This document shows, one piece after another, positions 1-9,807 of a stretch of 64,000 bases of DNA. The position numbers were made by a program, and so were the translations under genes. Each line of letters starts with the position of its first letter. Position 1 is the first letter of the stretch. Under the pieces are notes generated by a model. It did not search any database and had not been told where the DNA came from. It saw nothing but the letters and a program-made list of their open reading frames with translations. Location: assembly GCA_015066635.1 (NCBI GenBank), contig SVOA01000003.1:1-64000 (forward strand), written 5' to 3'. The DNA is from Oscillospiraceae bacterium. Its GTDB lineage: Bacteria > Bacillota > Clostridia > Oscillospirales > Acutalibacteraceae.

Positions 1-375
1 TGCAAACTCACAGACGTAGATATGAACGCATACTACGGCAAGGCAGTTGCGTGGGCAGTTGATAAGGGAATTATTGCAGGTTATCAGAACGGTAAGTTCG
101 GTGTCGGCGACCCGATTAACCGTGAGCAGGTTGCGACAATACTTTACAGATATATGAAGAACCCTGCTGTATCTGATGTTGACGGTAAACTTGCTAAATT
201 CCCCGATAAGGGAAATATCAGCGAATTTGCAAAAGCGCCTCTTGCGTGGGCAGTTGAGAATAACATTATCTCAGGTATGCAGGACGGCACGGTTGCTCCC
301 AAGGGCACGGCTGTCAGAGCGCAGATAGCTTCGATAATTATGCGTATGGACCAAAACGGTATGTTTGATGCATAA
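1..375 (+). CDS. S-layer homology (SLH) domain protein, C-terminal end only
   Basis: The reading frame is open from base 1, so this is the 3' part of a longer gene whose start lies outside the window. What remains holds two SLH repeats: one around residues 10-55 (AVAWAVDKGIIAGY, then INREQVATILYRY) and a second around residues 70-120 (APLAWAVENNIISGM, then RAQIASIIMRM). SLH repeats bind pyruvylated secondary cell-wall polymers, so the protein is probably exported and anchored to the wall, with its functional domain upstream and unseen. The SLH pair sits at the extreme C-terminus, as in many clostridial surface proteins. A bidirectional terminator follows directly. Confidence 0.9.
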   Translation, partial: CKLTDVDMNAYYGKAVAWAVDKGIIAGYQNGKFGVGDPINREQVATILYRYMKNPAVSDVDGKLAKFPDKGNISEFAKAPLAWAVENNIISGMQDGTVAPKGTAVRAQIASIIMRMDQNGMFDA

Positions 376-392
376 GCAAAATTACAATAAAA

Positions 393-425
393 AAGGACCC
401 TCTTGAAAAAGAGGGTTCTTTCTTT
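393..425. terminator. Bidirectional intrinsic terminator
   Basis: Twelve base pairs, AAGGACCCTCTT with AAGAGGGTTCTT including one G-T wobble, surround a GAAAA-type loop. There is a T-rich tract on the right and an A-rich tract on the left, so the hairpin can stop both the plus-strand SLH gene and the minus-strand PHP gene that converge here. Confidence 0.85.
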
Positions 426-430
426 GCTGT

Positions 431-1108
431 TTAAACCTTTATCAACGTATAAAAACCGTCGCTGATGACTTTTAATAAATCGTCATTTGTTTTTATTTCG
501 TTCTCGGTAATTATACCGCCTCGTGCGACATCAACGACCTGATGGAAGTCCGAGCCCGATGTTTTGAGGAGTTTATATTTATCTGCCCAGAGTTCGGCAA
601 CGTCATTGTTTGAATTGTGCCTTACACAGCCGTTAAAGATTTCAATTCCGTCAAGATATTCGGGATTGGAAACGTTCATATTTATTCTGAATGGATGCGC
701 CTGACAGACAAGCAGCCCGTTCTTTTTGGCGAGCTTGTAAAAGGACTTTAAATTCATATCGATTAAGTCCTTGTTTTTGCGCAGGAATTTTTCCGTAATG
801 CCGTAAACAAGATAGTCATTCTCGGACGGAGAATCAAATCTCAACTCCATACCGAGCAATACGTTGAGTCTGCCGCGGGCACATTCAAGAGCAGCGTTGT
901 ATCCCTGCAGAAAAATGTCAATTTTATCGTTCCATTTAAGCTCTTTATAGTTGTATTTGATATATGTATGTGTACTCAGATGGTCAGTTATTACAACGGT
1001 GCTGTATCCGTTTCTTAAATATTCTTCAACAAGCTCCTTTGCGCTTGCCTGACCGCAGTTACTTGTTTCACTTGTATGACAGTGAAGTTCTGTTTTAAAT
1101 GATGACAT
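431..1108 (-). CDS. PHP-domain metal-dependent phosphoesterase
   Basis: This 225-residue protein has the metal-ligand pattern of the PHP superfamily: HCH at residues 9-11, TDH at 41-43, a glutamate in MELRFD near 88, AHP at 137-139 and GSDFH at 186-190. Stand-alone PHP proteins hydrolyse phosphoesters such as histidinol phosphate, nucleoside 3',5'-bisphosphates or RNA ends, and the sequence does not say which. It is too short for PolX or DnaE and has no signal peptide, so it is probably a soluble cytoplasmic enzyme. It is transcribed alone, divergent from metF. The ATG start follows a good AGAGGTGG ribosome binding site. Confidence 0.85.
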   Translation of the reverse strand: MSSFKTELHCHTSETSNCGQASAKELVEEYLRNGYSTVVITDHLSTHTYIKYNYKELKWNDKIDIFLQGYNAALECARGRLNVLLGMELRFDSPSENDYLVYGITEKFLRKNKDLIDMNLKSFYKLAKKNGLLVCQAHPFRINMNVSNPEYLDGIEIFNGCVRHNSNNDVAELWADKYKLLKTSGSDFHQVVDVARGGIITENEIKTNDDLLKVISDGFYTLIKV

Positions 1109-1127
1109 TTATACCACCTCTGTATAT

Positions 1128-1155
1128 ATTGTAATACTTTTTGACGATTTTGCAA
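1128..1155 (-). promoter_or_regulatory. Probable sigma-A promoter for the PHP gene
   Basis: On the minus strand, TTGCAA (1150-1155) and TACAAT (1128-1133) are separated by 16 bases and lie about 20 bases upstream of the start codon. Confidence 0.5.
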
Positions 1156-1211
1156 GTGCTTAATATAATTATATACTTTTGTTAATAAAATGTAAATTTA
1201 CAGCAAAATAA

Positions 1212-1239
1212 TTGCTTATTCAGATTTTTATGTTAAAAT
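1212..1239 (+). promoter_or_regulatory. Probable sigma-A promoter for metF
   Basis: TTGCTT (1212-1217) and TAAAAT (1234-1239) have 16-base spacing, with an extended -10 TG at 1231-1232. The site lies 24 bases before the start codon. The whole divergent gap is AT-rich, and I see no S-box or other riboswitch in its 155 bases. Confidence 0.55.
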
Positions 1240-1263
1240 ATATTTTAAAAGGGGAGCTGCACA

Positions 1264-2124
1264 ATGAATATTTTTGATAAACTTAAAAGCAACGAAATAT
1301 CTACGTCATTTGAGGTCTTTCCGCCCAAAAATGACGCTCCGTTTGAGCCGGTAAAAAATGCGGTTAAAGAACTGTCGGCATTAAAGCCCTCGTTTATAAG
1401 CGTTACATACGGGGCGGGGGGAGGAACCTCTAAAAATACGCCTGCAATAGTTTCGTATATTCAGGATGAGTTAAATCTGCCTTCCGTTGCGCATCTTACC
1501 TGCGCCTCGTCAACCAAGGACGAAATTGACCGGATTTTACAAGATTTAAAAAGCAGAAATATTAAAAATATTCTTGCGCTTCGGGGCGACAGAATTGAGG
1601 GCGCGCAGGACGACGGAAACCATTACCGTTATGCAAGCGAAATGATTTCAAGAATTGCCGAAACGGGCGGTTTTTCCATCGGTGCAGCCTGCTATCCCGA
1701 ATGCCATACCGAGGCAAAGAACTCTATAGATGATTTGCGGCACCTTAAAACAAAGGTTGACTGCGGAGCGCAGTACCTTGTTACGCAGATGTTTTTTGAC
1801 AATGCCGCTTTATACAGTTTCCTTTACAGAGCGCTTAAAATCGGAATAGACGTACCTGTTATTGCCGGCGTTATGCCCGTAATAAATCAAAAACAGATTT
1901 TACGCAGTTGCGCGCTCTCGGGTGCTACGCTTCCGTCAAAATTTCAAAGGATGATAGACAGATTCTCAGGTGATCCCGAGTCTCTCAAGCAGGCAGGTAT
2001 TGCCTATGCAACAGAGCAGATTATCGACCTTATTTCAAACGGAGTAAGCAACATACATATTTACACGATGAACAAACCCGAGGTTGCGGGAAAGATAATG
2101 GATAATCTGTCGTCAATTCTTTAA
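1264..2124 (+). CDS. metF: Methylenetetrahydrofolate reductase
   Basis: This 286-residue FAD enzyme of the MetF TIM-barrel family reduces 5,10-methylene-THF to 5-methyl-THF for methionine synthesis and, in acetogens, the Wood-Ljungdahl pathway. Recognisable segments are SFEVFPPKN (residues 15-23, with the catalytic glutamate), SVTYGAGG near 46, the ALRGDR substrate/FAD loop near 105, and TQMFFD near 175. Its length is normal for the single-domain bacterial form. The ATG follows GGGGAGCT at good spacing. It leads a plus-strand run in which the next gene begins 11 bases downstream; those next genes have no evident folate role. Confidence 0.95.
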   Translation: MNIFDKLKSNEISTSFEVFPPKNDAPFEPVKNAVKELSALKPSFISVTYGAGGGTSKNTPAIVSYIQDELNLPSVAHLTCASSTKDEIDRILQDLKSRNIKNILALRGDRIEGAQDDGNHYRYASEMISRIAETGGFSIGAACYPECHTEAKNSIDDLRHLKTKVDCGAQYLVTQMFFDNAALYSFLYRALKIGIDVPVIAGVMPVINQKQILRSCALSGATLPSKFQRMIDRFSGDPESLKQAGIAYATEQIIDLISNGVSNIHIYTMNKPEVAGKIMDNLSSIL

Positions 2125-2135
2125 GAGGTGATTTA

Positions 2136-3023
2136 TTGTTCGGTTATATTAAACCCGAAAAAGCCGAGCTTAAAATAAAAGAATACGAAACCTATAAGGC
2201 AGTTTACTGTACCGTGTGTAAGACTCTCGGTAAGGAGTACGGCATTTTCAGCCGTTTTCTTCTGACTTATGACGCGGCGTTTTATGTGCTTGTTCTTAAA
2301 TGCCTTTTGCAGGACGGATGCGACAGAGCAGAACGGGGAGTATGCAGATTCAACCCTTTTAAAAAATGCTTTTATATTCCCGCAGACAGTATTTTAAGGC
2401 AGTCAGCCGCTCTGACGGTAATTATGTTTTATTACAAGGTCAGGGACGGTTTAAGGGACTCGGGTAATTTTAGAAAGTTTCTGTATTATTTGCTTTATCC
2501 GTATATTTCTTTTAAATTTAAAAAAGCTGTAAAAAACTATTCATATTTTGATGATATTATAAAACTGTCGGTGGAAAGACAGACGGAAGCCGAAAGTGAT
2601 TTCGAATGTTCGGTTGACCGTGCCTGCGACCCTTCGGCTTCAGCTCTTGCCGAGATTTTCTCATACGGAATTCAGGATGAGGAAGTTAAGAGAATTCTGT
2701 CAAGAATCGGTTACTGTGTCGGCAGGTGGGTTTATCTTGCCGACGCATTTGACGACCTTGAAAAAGACGTTAAAAACGGTAATTTTAACCCCTTTGCAAT
2801 AAAATACGGTCTTGACAGGAATAATATTTCAGATATTACGGATGATGTTTATGACGGTATAGCCGCTGCTTTAAGGCTCAGCGCAAACGAAGCGGCAGGC
2901 GCATTTGACCTTGCGAAGCATAAAAGCTATGCTTCGGTTTGCGAGAATATCATCTATGACGGGACAGAAGCTCAGTTAAACAGACTTATCAATAAAAAGA
3001 GGTGCTCAAAACATAATGGTTAA
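2136..3023 (+). CDS. DUF5685-like conserved protein of unknown function
   Basis: The 295-residue product opens with MFGYIKPEKAELKIKEYE and matches what I recall of the DUF5685 family, common in Oscillospiraceae and Lachnospiraceae; no biochemical role is known to me. It is largely helical. It has an N-terminal cysteine group (YCTVC at 25-29, then single cysteines near 62, 69 and 76) that could bind a metal. An acidic motif, DAFDDLEKD near residue 206, looks superficially like the aspartate-rich motif of isoprenoid synthases; that is only a resemblance. The start is TTG after AGAGGTG. The stop overlaps the next gene by 8 bases, which implies translational coupling with the J-like protein. Confidence 0.75.
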   Translation: MFGYIKPEKAELKIKEYETYKAVYCTVCKTLGKEYGIFSRFLLTYDAAFYVLVLKCLLQDGCDRAERGVCRFNPFKKCFYIPADSILRQSAALTVIMFYYKVRDGLRDSGNFRKFLYYLLYPYISFKFKKAVKNYSYFDDIIKLSVERQTEAESDFECSVDRACDPSASALAEIFSYGIQDEEVKRILSRIGYCVGRWVYLADAFDDLEKDVKNGNFNPFAIKYGLDRNNISDITDDVYDGIAAALRLSANEAAGAFDLAKHKSYASVCENIIYDGTEAQLNRLINKKRCSKHNG

Positions 3024-3630
3024 TCCCTATGAAGTCCTCGGTGTTAATGAAAATGCCACAGATGAAGAGATTAAACAGGCTTACAGAGAGCTCGCGAGAA
3101 AATATCAGTCGCAGCTCGGAGATGCAAGCCCTCTTTCCGATATTGCCCGCAACAAGCAGGACGAGCTTGACAGAGCGTATGACGAGATAATGAATCTGAG
3201 AAACGGCAACGGAGCGGAATATACCCGTTATCAGGCTGACAGCAGTTCATATAACGCTCAGACTTCGCAGTATTACGACGTGCGTCAGCAGATTAACAAT
3301 AACCGCATTGACGACGCCGAAACCGTTTTAAACGGCATTCCTGCCAATATGAGAAATGCCGAGTGGTTTTTCCTCAAAGGTCAGATTCAGCACAGACGGG
3401 GATGGTTTGACGAGGCATATTCAAATTACAGCAAGGCCTGTCAGATGGATCCCTCAAATGCCGAGTACAGAAGCGCTTTTGATTCGTTAAATAAAAACTC
3501 CTCAGGCGGTTACAGACAGACGCGGGGCTCGTCGGGCAGTTCCTGCGGTGCCTGCGATATATGTTCGGGACTTATCTGTGCCGACTGTTGCTGTGAGTGT
3601 ATGGGTGGGGATCTGATTCCGTGTTGCTGA
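3016..3630 (+). CDS. Degenerate J-domain protein with TPR-like segment and cysteine-rich tail
   Basis: Residues 1-62 are a clear J-domain (NPYEVLGVNENATDEEIKQAY, then RELARKY). The HPD tripeptide after helix II is absent: the sequence reads KYQSQLGD where KYHPD is expected, so normal DnaK ATPase stimulation is doubtful. Residues about 95-160 form TPR-like helices (AEWFFLKGQIQHRRGWFDEA). The last 28 residues carry ten cysteines, in CGACDIC, CADCCCEC and a final CC. The protein is 204 residues, with no signal peptide or membrane span. The gene overlaps the DUF5685-like gene and is followed one base later by a membrane-protein gene, so the three are probably one unit. A client-handling or metal-binding role is inference. 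Confidence 0.8.
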   Translation: MVNPYEVLGVNENATDEEIKQAYRELARKYQSQLGDASPLSDIARNKQDELDRAYDEIMNLRNGNGAEYTRYQADSSSYNAQTSQYYDVRQQINNNRIDDAETVLNGIPANMRNAEWFFLKGQIQHRRGWFDEAYSNYSKACQMDPSNAEYRSAFDSLNKNSSGGYRQTRGSSGSSCGACDICSGLICADCCCECMGGDLIPCC

Positions 3631-3631
3631 T

Positions 3632-4177
3632 ATGAATAATTCAAAAAAATCTGCCAAAACAGCTCTCGGCGGAGTAATTGCCGCGCTGTCGGTTGTGCTT
3701 ATGTTTATGACAAGCGTTATACCGACGCTGACTTATGCGCTTCCTGCGGCGGCAGGTGTTCTGCTGAGCATAATAGTTATTGAAATTGATAAAAAATGGG
3801 CTTTTGCCGTTTATGCTGCAGTCAGCCTTTTATCGGTATTGCTTGTAGCCGACAAGGAAGCGGCTGTGATGTATATAATGTTTTTCGGATATTATCCGAT
3901 ACTCAAAGCCGTCTTTGAAAAACATTTCAGCGTACCTGTTTCCTGGGTGCTAAAATTTATTGATTTCAATATCAGTATGATTCTTGCGTTTCTAATCTCG
4001 GTGTATGTTTTTAAAATACCCTTTGACGAGATGGAAAAGTACGGTCCCATAGCCGCGTTTATACTGCTTGGCGTAGGCAATATCGTATTTCTTCTCTACG
4101 ATTTTGCGCTGTCGAATCTGATTAAGCTTTACCTTTTCAGATGGCAGAAAAGACTCAAAAAAATATTTAAGTATTAA
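3632..4177 (+). CDS. Small multi-span membrane protein, unknown function
   Basis: The 181-residue product has about five hydrophobic spans (roughly residues 10-30, 35-52, 57-75, 78-95 and 110-130, with a final one near 140-165) and a basic C-terminus (RWQKRLKKIFKY). The fold is reminiscent of small substrate-binding S components or DUF2232-like proteins, but I cannot assign a family. It starts one base after the J-like gene and ends at a terminator, so it closes the metF-led run. Co-occurrence with the DUF5685-like and J-like genes suggests a shared membrane-linked task. Confidence 0.65.
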   Translation: MNNSKKSAKTALGGVIAALSVVLMFMTSVIPTLTYALPAAAGVLLSIIVIEIDKKWAFAVYAAVSLLSVLLVADKEAAVMYIMFFGYYPILKAVFEKHFSVPVSWVLKFIDFNISMILAFLISVYVFKIPFDEMEKYGPIAAFILLGVGNIVFLLYDFALSNLIKLYLFRWQKRLKKIFKY

Positions 4178-4198
4178 AGACACATTTTGTGTCTTTTT
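4176..4198 (+). terminator. Intrinsic terminator
   Basis: AAAGACAC and GTGTCTTT pair around an ATTTT loop, followed by a short T-run. The hairpin begins inside the stop codon of the membrane-protein gene. Confidence 0.75.
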
Positions 4199-4200
4199 AC

Positions 4201-4229
4201 TTTGCTTTTTGCAGAATTTATAGTATAAT
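4201..4229 (+). promoter_or_regulatory. Probable promoter for the radC-uvrBA run
   Basis: A perfect TATAAT (4224-4229) has a TTTGCT/TTGCTT -35-like hexamer at 4201-4207 with 16-17-base spacing. It sits between the preceding terminator and the radC-like gene. I see no LexA-type box. Confidence 0.5.
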
Positions 4230-4256
4230 AAAAAGAAACTGTGTATAAGGGGTATT

Positions 4257-4982
4257 TTGACTTTGGGTAATAATAAAAAGGAGAGGGATAAGAATACGCT
4301 TCATATCGGGCATCGCGATAGAGTGAGAAGGCGTTTTGTTAATGAAGGTATCGCTTCATTTGACGACCATATCGCTCTTGAAATGCTGCTGTATTACTCT
4401 ATTCCTCAAAAGGATACAAATGAGCTTGCGCATGAGCTGTTAAATCATTTCGGTTCTCTTGCCGGCGTCTTTGACGCATCTGTTGAGTCGCTTGAAAGCG
4501 TAAAGGGAGTCGGCAGAAATACAGCTGTGCTTATTAAGCTTATACCTGCTATGTACTCAAAATATCTTGAAAGCAAGTTCCCGAAGGAAAAGATAATTCT
4601 TGACAGCTCCGAAAAGTCGGGCGATTATTTTGTATCACAGTTGCTTTGCTATGCGAATGAAGTGCTGGTCGCGTCTTTTCTTGACAGTCAGCTCTGCGTT
4701 AAAAATACCGTTGTTGTTTCCGAAGGAACGTCCTCAAAACTCGCAATACCTTACAGAAAAATAGTTAACTATGCGCTTAACTACAATACCCCGAATATCA
4801 TTATTGCTCATAATCATCCGTCGGGTATTGCGGCTCCGTCAACCGATGATATTGACGCGGTAAGGCAGTTGAATCAGACGCTTAACAAGTTAAATCTGAA
4901 ACTGCGGGACAGTATTATCGTTGCGGGCAACAACTATTATTCCATGGCGGAACACTCTAAATTCAGACATCTGTTTGTGTGA
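4257..4982 (+). CDS. radC: RadC family protein (JAB/JAMM metalloprotein, UPF0758)
   Basis: The 241-residue product has an N-terminal helix-hairpin-helix-like part (residues about 15-95, including GHRDRVRRRF and VKGVGRNTA). A C-terminal JAMM-type zinc centre, IIAHNHPSG with a following TDD, lies near residues 180-195. The family is named for DNA repair, but its biochemical role is unresolved. The start is TTG; two TTG codons six bases apart (4257 and 4263) both fit the AAGGGG site, so the exact start is open. It lies 15 bases ahead of uvrB, probably in the same transcript, which keeps it in a repair context. Confidence 0.85.
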   Translation: MTLGNNKKERDKNTLHIGHRDRVRRRFVNEGIASFDDHIALEMLLYYSIPQKDTNELAHELLNHFGSLAGVFDASVESLESVKGVGRNTAVLIKLIPAMYSKYLESKFPKEKIILDSSEKSGDYFVSQLLCYANEVLVASFLDSQLCVKNTVVVSEGTSSKLAIPYRKIVNYALNYNTPNIIIAHNHPSGIAAPSTDDIDAVRQLNQTLNKLNLKLRDSIIVAGNNYYSMAEHSKFRHLFV

Positions 4983-4997
4983 TGAAAGGAAATTATT

Positions 4998-6953
4998 TTG
5001 GACAAATTCAAGCTTGTTTCCGATTTTAAGCCAACGGGAGATCAGCCTCAGGCCATTGAGAAGCTGGTGGACGGCGTAAACAAAGGCTATAAAGAGCAGA
5101 CACTTCTCGGCGTTACGGGGTCGGGAAAGACATTTACCATGGCCAATGTAATTGCAAAACTTAACCGTCCAACGCTTGTACTTGCTCACAACAAAACGCT
5201 TGCCGCACAGCTTTGTTCGGAATTCAAGGAGTTTTTTCCCGAAAACGCTGTTGAGTATTTCGTCAGTTATTACGATTATTATCAGCCCGAAGCATATATA
5301 CCGAATACCGATACCTACATTGAAAAAGATTCTGCTATAAATGACGAAATTGATAAACTGAGACACTCGGCAACATCTGCGCTTACGGAAAGGCGGGACG
5401 TAATTATCGTATCGAGCGTTTCGTGTATATATACTCTCGGTAACCCCATTGATTACAGAAATATGATTATTTCTTTGCGTCAGGGTATGACTAAGAACAG
5501 AGACGAACTGCTGAAAAAGCTTGTCGAGATTCAGTACGAAAGAAATGACGTCAACTTTATCCGTAACAAATTCAGAGTAAGAGGGGATACCGTTGAGATT
5601 TTTCCCGTTTATTCAAACGATACCGCAATAAGAGTAGAATTTTTCGGCGATGAAATAGACAGAATTTCCGAAATAAACGCACTTACGGGACAGGTGAAAA
5701 ACACGGTTTCCCATGTTGCGATTTATCCCGCGTCCCATTACGTTGTGTCTCCGGACCGACTTGAAAAGGCGATAGCCGATATTCTTGCCGAGATGGAGGA
5801 GAGAGTAAAATTCTTTGAATCTCAGGGCAAACTGTTAGAGGCGCAGAGAATAAGACAACGCACGGAATACGATATGGAAATGCTTAGAGAAACGGGCTTC
5901 TGTAAAGGCATTGAAAACTATTCACGGGTTATGGCAGGCAGAGAGCCGGGCTGTGCTCCGTTTACTCTGCTTAACTATTTTCCCGATGATTTCCTGCTGT
6001 TTGTTGACGAATCCCACGTTACTCTGCCTCAGGTCAGAGGTATGTACGGCGGCGACAGGTCGAGAAAGGAAACTCTTGTCAATTTCGGTTTCAGACTACC
6101 GTCGGCTTTTGATAACAGACCGCTGAATTTTGACGAATTTTATCAGAGAGTCGGTCAGAAGATTTTTGTCAGCGCAACACCCGGAGATTTTGAAAAGGAA
6201 AAAAGCGCTCAGACCGTTGAACAGCTTATCAGACCTACGGGACTTCTTGACCCTGAAATAACGGTTAAACCTACGGAAAATCAGATAGAAGATTTGATTT
6301 CCGAGATAAATATAAGAATTCAGAAAAAAGAGAGAGTGCTTGTAACTACTCTGACTAAAAAGATGGCTGAAAATCTTACCGAATTCTTACAGAATCAGGA
6401 TATTAAAGTCAAGTATATGCACTATGACGTTGATACCATTGAACGTATGGAGATTATACGCGACCTTCGTCTCGGTGAGTTTGACGTACTTGTAGGTATC
6501 AACCTGCTAAGAGAAGGCCTTGATATTCCCGAGGTTTCTCTTGTTGCGATACTTGACGCCGATAAGGAAGGCTTCCTGCGTTCGGAAACCTCTCTTATTC
6601 AGACTGTAGGACGTGCCGCGAGAAATGCGGACGGACAGGTTATTATGTACGCTGATTCCGTTACTCCGTCAATGGAAAGGGCTATCAGCGAAACCTTCAG
6701 ACGCCGTGAAATTCAGATGAAATACAACGAAGAAAACGGCATTGTACCAAAGACCATCAAAAAGGGTGTACGCGATATTCTTGAAATATCCTCGTCCCAC
6801 AGAAATGAGGACGGTAAACGTATGAGCAGGGCTGACCGTGAAAAGCTGATAGCTCAGCTTACCGAGGAAATGAAAGCAGCCGCAAAGATACTTGAATTTG
6901 AACACGCGGCAATGTTAAGGGATAAGATAAAAAAGCTTAAGGAAGGAAAATAA
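4998..6953 (+). CDS. uvrB: Excinuclease ABC subunit B
   Basis: UvrB is the DNA-damage-verifying helicase-like subunit of nucleotide excision repair. It receives damage from UvrA and recruits UvrC. The 651-residue length is normal. Walker A GVTGSGKT is at residues 38-45, and the beta-hairpin region [11 protein letters not shown] follows near 90. The DEAD-like DESH lies near 337, helicase motif VI (QTVGRAARN) near 540, and the C-terminal UVR domain that contacts UvrC at about 615-650. The start is TTG after a strong AAAGGA. uvrA starts three bases after its stop, the usual Firmicute uvrBA arrangement. Confidence 0.97.
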   Translation: MDKFKLVSDFKPTGDQPQAIEKLVDGVNKGYKEQTLLGVTGSGKTFTMANVIAKLNRPTLVLAHNKTLAAQLCSEFKEFFPENAVEYFVSYYDYYQPEAYIPNTDTYIEKDSAINDEIDKLRHSATSALTERRDVIIVSSVSCIYTLGNPIDYRNMIISLRQGMTKNRDELLKKLVEIQYERNDVNFIRNKFRVRGDTVEIFPVYSNDTAIRVEFFGDEIDRISEINALTGQVKNTVSHVAIYPASHYVVSPDRLEKAIADILAEMEERVKFFESQGKLLEAQRIRQRTEYDMEMLRETGFCKGIENYSRVMAGREPGCAPFTLLNYFPDDFLLFVDESHVTLPQVRGMYGGDRSRKETLVNFGFRLPSAFDNRPLNFDEFYQRVGQKIFVSATPGDFEKEKSAQTVEQLIRPTGLLDPEITVKPTENQIEDLISEINIRIQKKERVLVTTLTKKMAENLTEFLQNQDIKVKYMHYDVDTIERMEIIRDLRLGEFDVLVGINLLREGLDIPEVSLVAILDADKEGFLRSETSLIQTVGRAARNADGQVIMYADSVTPSMERAISETFRRREIQMKYNEENGIVPKTIKKGVRDILEISSSHRNEDGKRMSRADREKLIAQLTEEMKAAAKILEFEHAAMLRDKIKKLKEGK

Positions 6954-6956
6954 ACC

Positions 6957-9782
6957 TTGCAGAACAAATATCTCATTGTTAAAGGCGCAAAAGAGCATAA
7001 CCTGAAAAATATTGATATTAAAATACCCCGTGATAAACTTATTGTTTTTACGGGTCTTTCGGGTTCCGGCAAATCTTCGCTCGCCTTTGATACTATTTAT
7101 GCCGAGGGACAGAGAAGATATATCGAATCGCTTTCGTCATACGCGAGACAGTTTCTCGGTCAGATGGAAAAGCCGAATATCGACTATATAGAAGGTCTTT
7201 CGCCTGCAATTTCCATAGACCAGAAGACGACTTCAAAAAACCCCCGTTCCACAGTAGGCACGGTTACAGAAATTTACGACTATTTAAGACTTCTTTATGC
7301 GAGAGTCGGTACGCCTCACTGTCCTGTCTGCGGCAGGGAGATTAGCATACAGACCGTTGACTCCATAGTTGACAGCGTTATGAAGCTTGATACGGGGACT
7401 AAAATTCAGGTTATGGCTCCCGTAATAAGAGGCAGAAAGGGAGAGCATCTCAAGGAACTTGAATCTGCACGGAAGTCGGGTTATGTCAGAGTCAGAATCG
7501 ACGGCATAATATATGATTTATCCGAGGAAATAAAGCTTGACAAGAATATTAAGCATAATATTGAGGTCGTTATTGACCGACTTGTTATAAATGAGGATAT
7601 ACGTTCAAGACTTGCCGATTCTGTTGATATGGCTTGCGGTCTTGCCGACGGAAATGTGATTATTGATGTTATAGACGGCGAAGAAATGCTGTTTTCACAG
7701 AATTTTGCCTGTCCCGAGCACGGTACGGCTATTGAGGAAATGTCGCCGAGGATGTTTTCCTTTAACAACCCATACGGAGCCTGTCCAAAATGTACGGGAC
7801 TCGGCGTATTTATGAAAATCAGTCCCGACCTTGTTATACCGAACAAAAATTTATCCATAAATCAGGGCGCTATAAATGCAACGGGCTGGTCAAAGGCAGA
7901 CAGCGGTACAATAGCACAGATGTATTATCAGGCGCTTGCCGACGAATACGGCTTTTCCCTTGACACGCCGATTTGCGACCTCACGGAAAAACAACTGAAT
8001 TCAATTCTTTACGGAACCGACGGCAAAAAAATTAAAATGACAAGAGTCAGCGAATACGGTTCGGGCACTTACCTTACAGATTTTGAAGGCGTTTGTAATA
8101 ACCTTCAGAGAAGATACAACGAAACGACAAGCGAATGGTCGCGCTATGAGATTACTCAGGTAATGGAGGAGTGCAACTGTCCCGAGTGTAACGGACAGAG
8201 GCTTAAAAAGTCGGTTCTTGCCGTAACCGTAGGCGGTAAAAATATAATTGAATTTACCGATATGTCTGTTGACAGGGCGGTAGAATTTGTAGATTCGCTT
8301 GAATTTACCGAAAGACAGCAGATGATAGCCGGTCAGATTATTAAAGAAATTAAACAGAGATTAAGCTTTCTGTCAAGTGTCGGTCTCGGTTATCTTACTC
8401 TGTCAAGAAGTTCGGGAACTCTCTCGGGCGGCGAAAGCCAGAGAATCAGACTCGCAACACAGATTGGCTCGTCGCTTATGGGCGTTCTCTATATACTTGA
8501 CGAACCGAGCATAGGACTTCATCAGAGAGACAATGACAAGCTTATTTCAACGCTGAAAAATCTCCGTGATTTGGGAAATACGCTGATTGTTGTTGAGCAT
8601 GACGAAGAAACAATAAGACAGGCAGATTATATTCTCGATATAGGACCCGGCGCAGGTCTTCACGGAGGAGAGGTTGTAGCCTGCGGAAGCGTTGACGATA
8701 TTATAAAATGCGAAAAATCTGTTACCGGACAGTATCTTTCGGGTAAAAAGAAAATTGAAATACCCGAAATAAGACGCGCTTCAAACGGTAAAAAACTTGT
8801 TATTAAAAAAGCACAGGAAAATAACCTCAAAGGCATTGATGTTGAAATTCCTCTCGGAGTATTTATCTGTGTAACGGGCGTTTCGGGTTCGGGTAAATCT
8901 TCGCTTGTAAATGAGATTCTTTATAAAAAGCTTGCGAATGAACTCAACCGGGCACGCCACCCCGTAGGCAGACACGGAAGCGTTGAAGGCATAGAAAATC
9001 TTGATAAGGTTATTGATATTGACCAGTCTCCGATAGGCAGAACGCCGCGTTCGAACCCTGCGACATATACGGGAGTTTTTAACGATATACGTGAGCTTTA
9101 CGCTTCGACCTCTGAGGCGAAAATCAGAGGATATTCCGCATCAAGATTTTCGTTTAATGTCAAGGGAGGACGCTGCGAGGCGTGTCAGGGCGACGGAATA
9201 AACAAAATCGAAATGCACTTCCTTCCCGATATATACGTTCCCTGCGACGTCTGTAAGGGAGCGAGATATAACCGCGAAACTCTTGAGGTTAAGTACAAGG
9301 GAAAGACGATTTACGACGTACTTGAAATGACGGTTGAGGAAGGTCTTGAATTCTTTAAAAATCATAAGAAGATAAGCCGTAAACTTCAGACGCTTTACGA
9401 TGTCGGTCTCGGCTATATTAAAATCGGGCAGCCGGCGACAACTCTTTCCGGCGGAGAAGCGCAGAGAGTCAAACTCTCGACAGAGCTTTCGAAACCGTCA
9501 ACGGGTAAGACTATTTATATTCTTGACGAGCCGACAACGGGACTTCATACGGCAGACGTACACAAGCTTATTGAGGTTTTGCAAAGACTTGTTGATAAGG
9601 GCAATACGGTGCTTGTTATCGAACACAATCTTGATGTTATCAAGGTTGCCGACCATATTATAGATTTGGGACCCGAGGGAGGGGACGAAGGCGGCAGACT
9701 TGTCGCGCAGGGTACTCCCGAGGAGGTTGCAAGGTGTAAAAAATCATATACGGGACAATATCTTAAAAAGATATTCAAATAA
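6957..9782 (+). CDS. uvrA: Excinuclease ABC subunit A
   Basis: UvrA is the damage-sensing ABC ATPase dimer of nucleotide excision repair. Its 941 residues hold both ABC modules: Walker [10 protein letters not shown] at 33-41 and GVSGSGKSS near 640, and two LSGGE signatures. The expected zinc centres are present, with CPVC near 121, a CPKC pair near 280 and CEAC...CDVC near 740-765. The start is TTG, with an AAGGAAA site inside the end of uvrB, so the two are translationally coupled. The sequence is intact with no missing catalytic motif. Confidence 0.97.
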   Translation: MQNKYLIVKGAKEHNLKNIDIKIPRDKLIVFTGLSGSGKSSLAFDTIYAEGQRRYIESLSSYARQFLGQMEKPNIDYIEGLSPAISIDQKTTSKNPRSTVGTVTEIYDYLRLLYARVGTPHCPVCGREISIQTVDSIVDSVMKLDTGTKIQVMAPVIRGRKGEHLKELESARKSGYVRVRIDGIIYDLSEEIKLDKNIKHNIEVVIDRLVINEDIRSRLADSVDMACGLADGNVIIDVIDGEEMLFSQNFACPEHGTAIEEMSPRMFSFNNPYGACPKCTGLGVFMKISPDLVIPNKNLSINQGAINATGWSKADSGTIAQMYYQALADEYGFSLDTPICDLTEKQLNSILYGTDGKKIKMTRVSEYGSGTYLTDFEGVCNNLQRRYNETTSEWSRYEITQVMEECNCPECNGQRLKKSVLAVTVGGKNIIEFTDMSVDRAVEFVDSLEFTERQQMIAGQIIKEIKQRLSFLSSVGLGYLTLSRSSGTLSGGESQRIRLATQIGSSLMGVLYILDEPSIGLHQRDNDKLISTLKNLRDLGNTLIVVEHDEETIRQADYILDIGPGAGLHGGEVVACGSVDDIIKCEKSVTGQYLSGKKKIEIPEIRRASNGKKLVIKKAQENNLKGIDVEIPLGVFICVTGVSGSGKSSLVNEILYKKLANELNRARHPVGRHGSVEGIENLDKVIDIDQSPIGRTPRSNPATYTGVFNDIRELYASTSEAKIRGYSASRFSFNVKGGRCEACQGDGINKIEMHFLPDIYVPCDVCKGARYNRETLEVKYKGKTIYDVLEMTVEEGLEFFKNHKKISRKLQTLYDVGLGYIKIGQPATTLSGGEAQRVKLSTELSKPSTGKTIYILDEPTTGLHTADVHKLIEVLQRLVDKGNTVLVIEHNLDVIKVADHIIDLGPEGGDEGGRLVAQGTPEEVARCKKSYTGQYLKKIFK

Positions 9783-9807
9783 TACCGAGTTCGGAGGATA
9801 ATTATAT

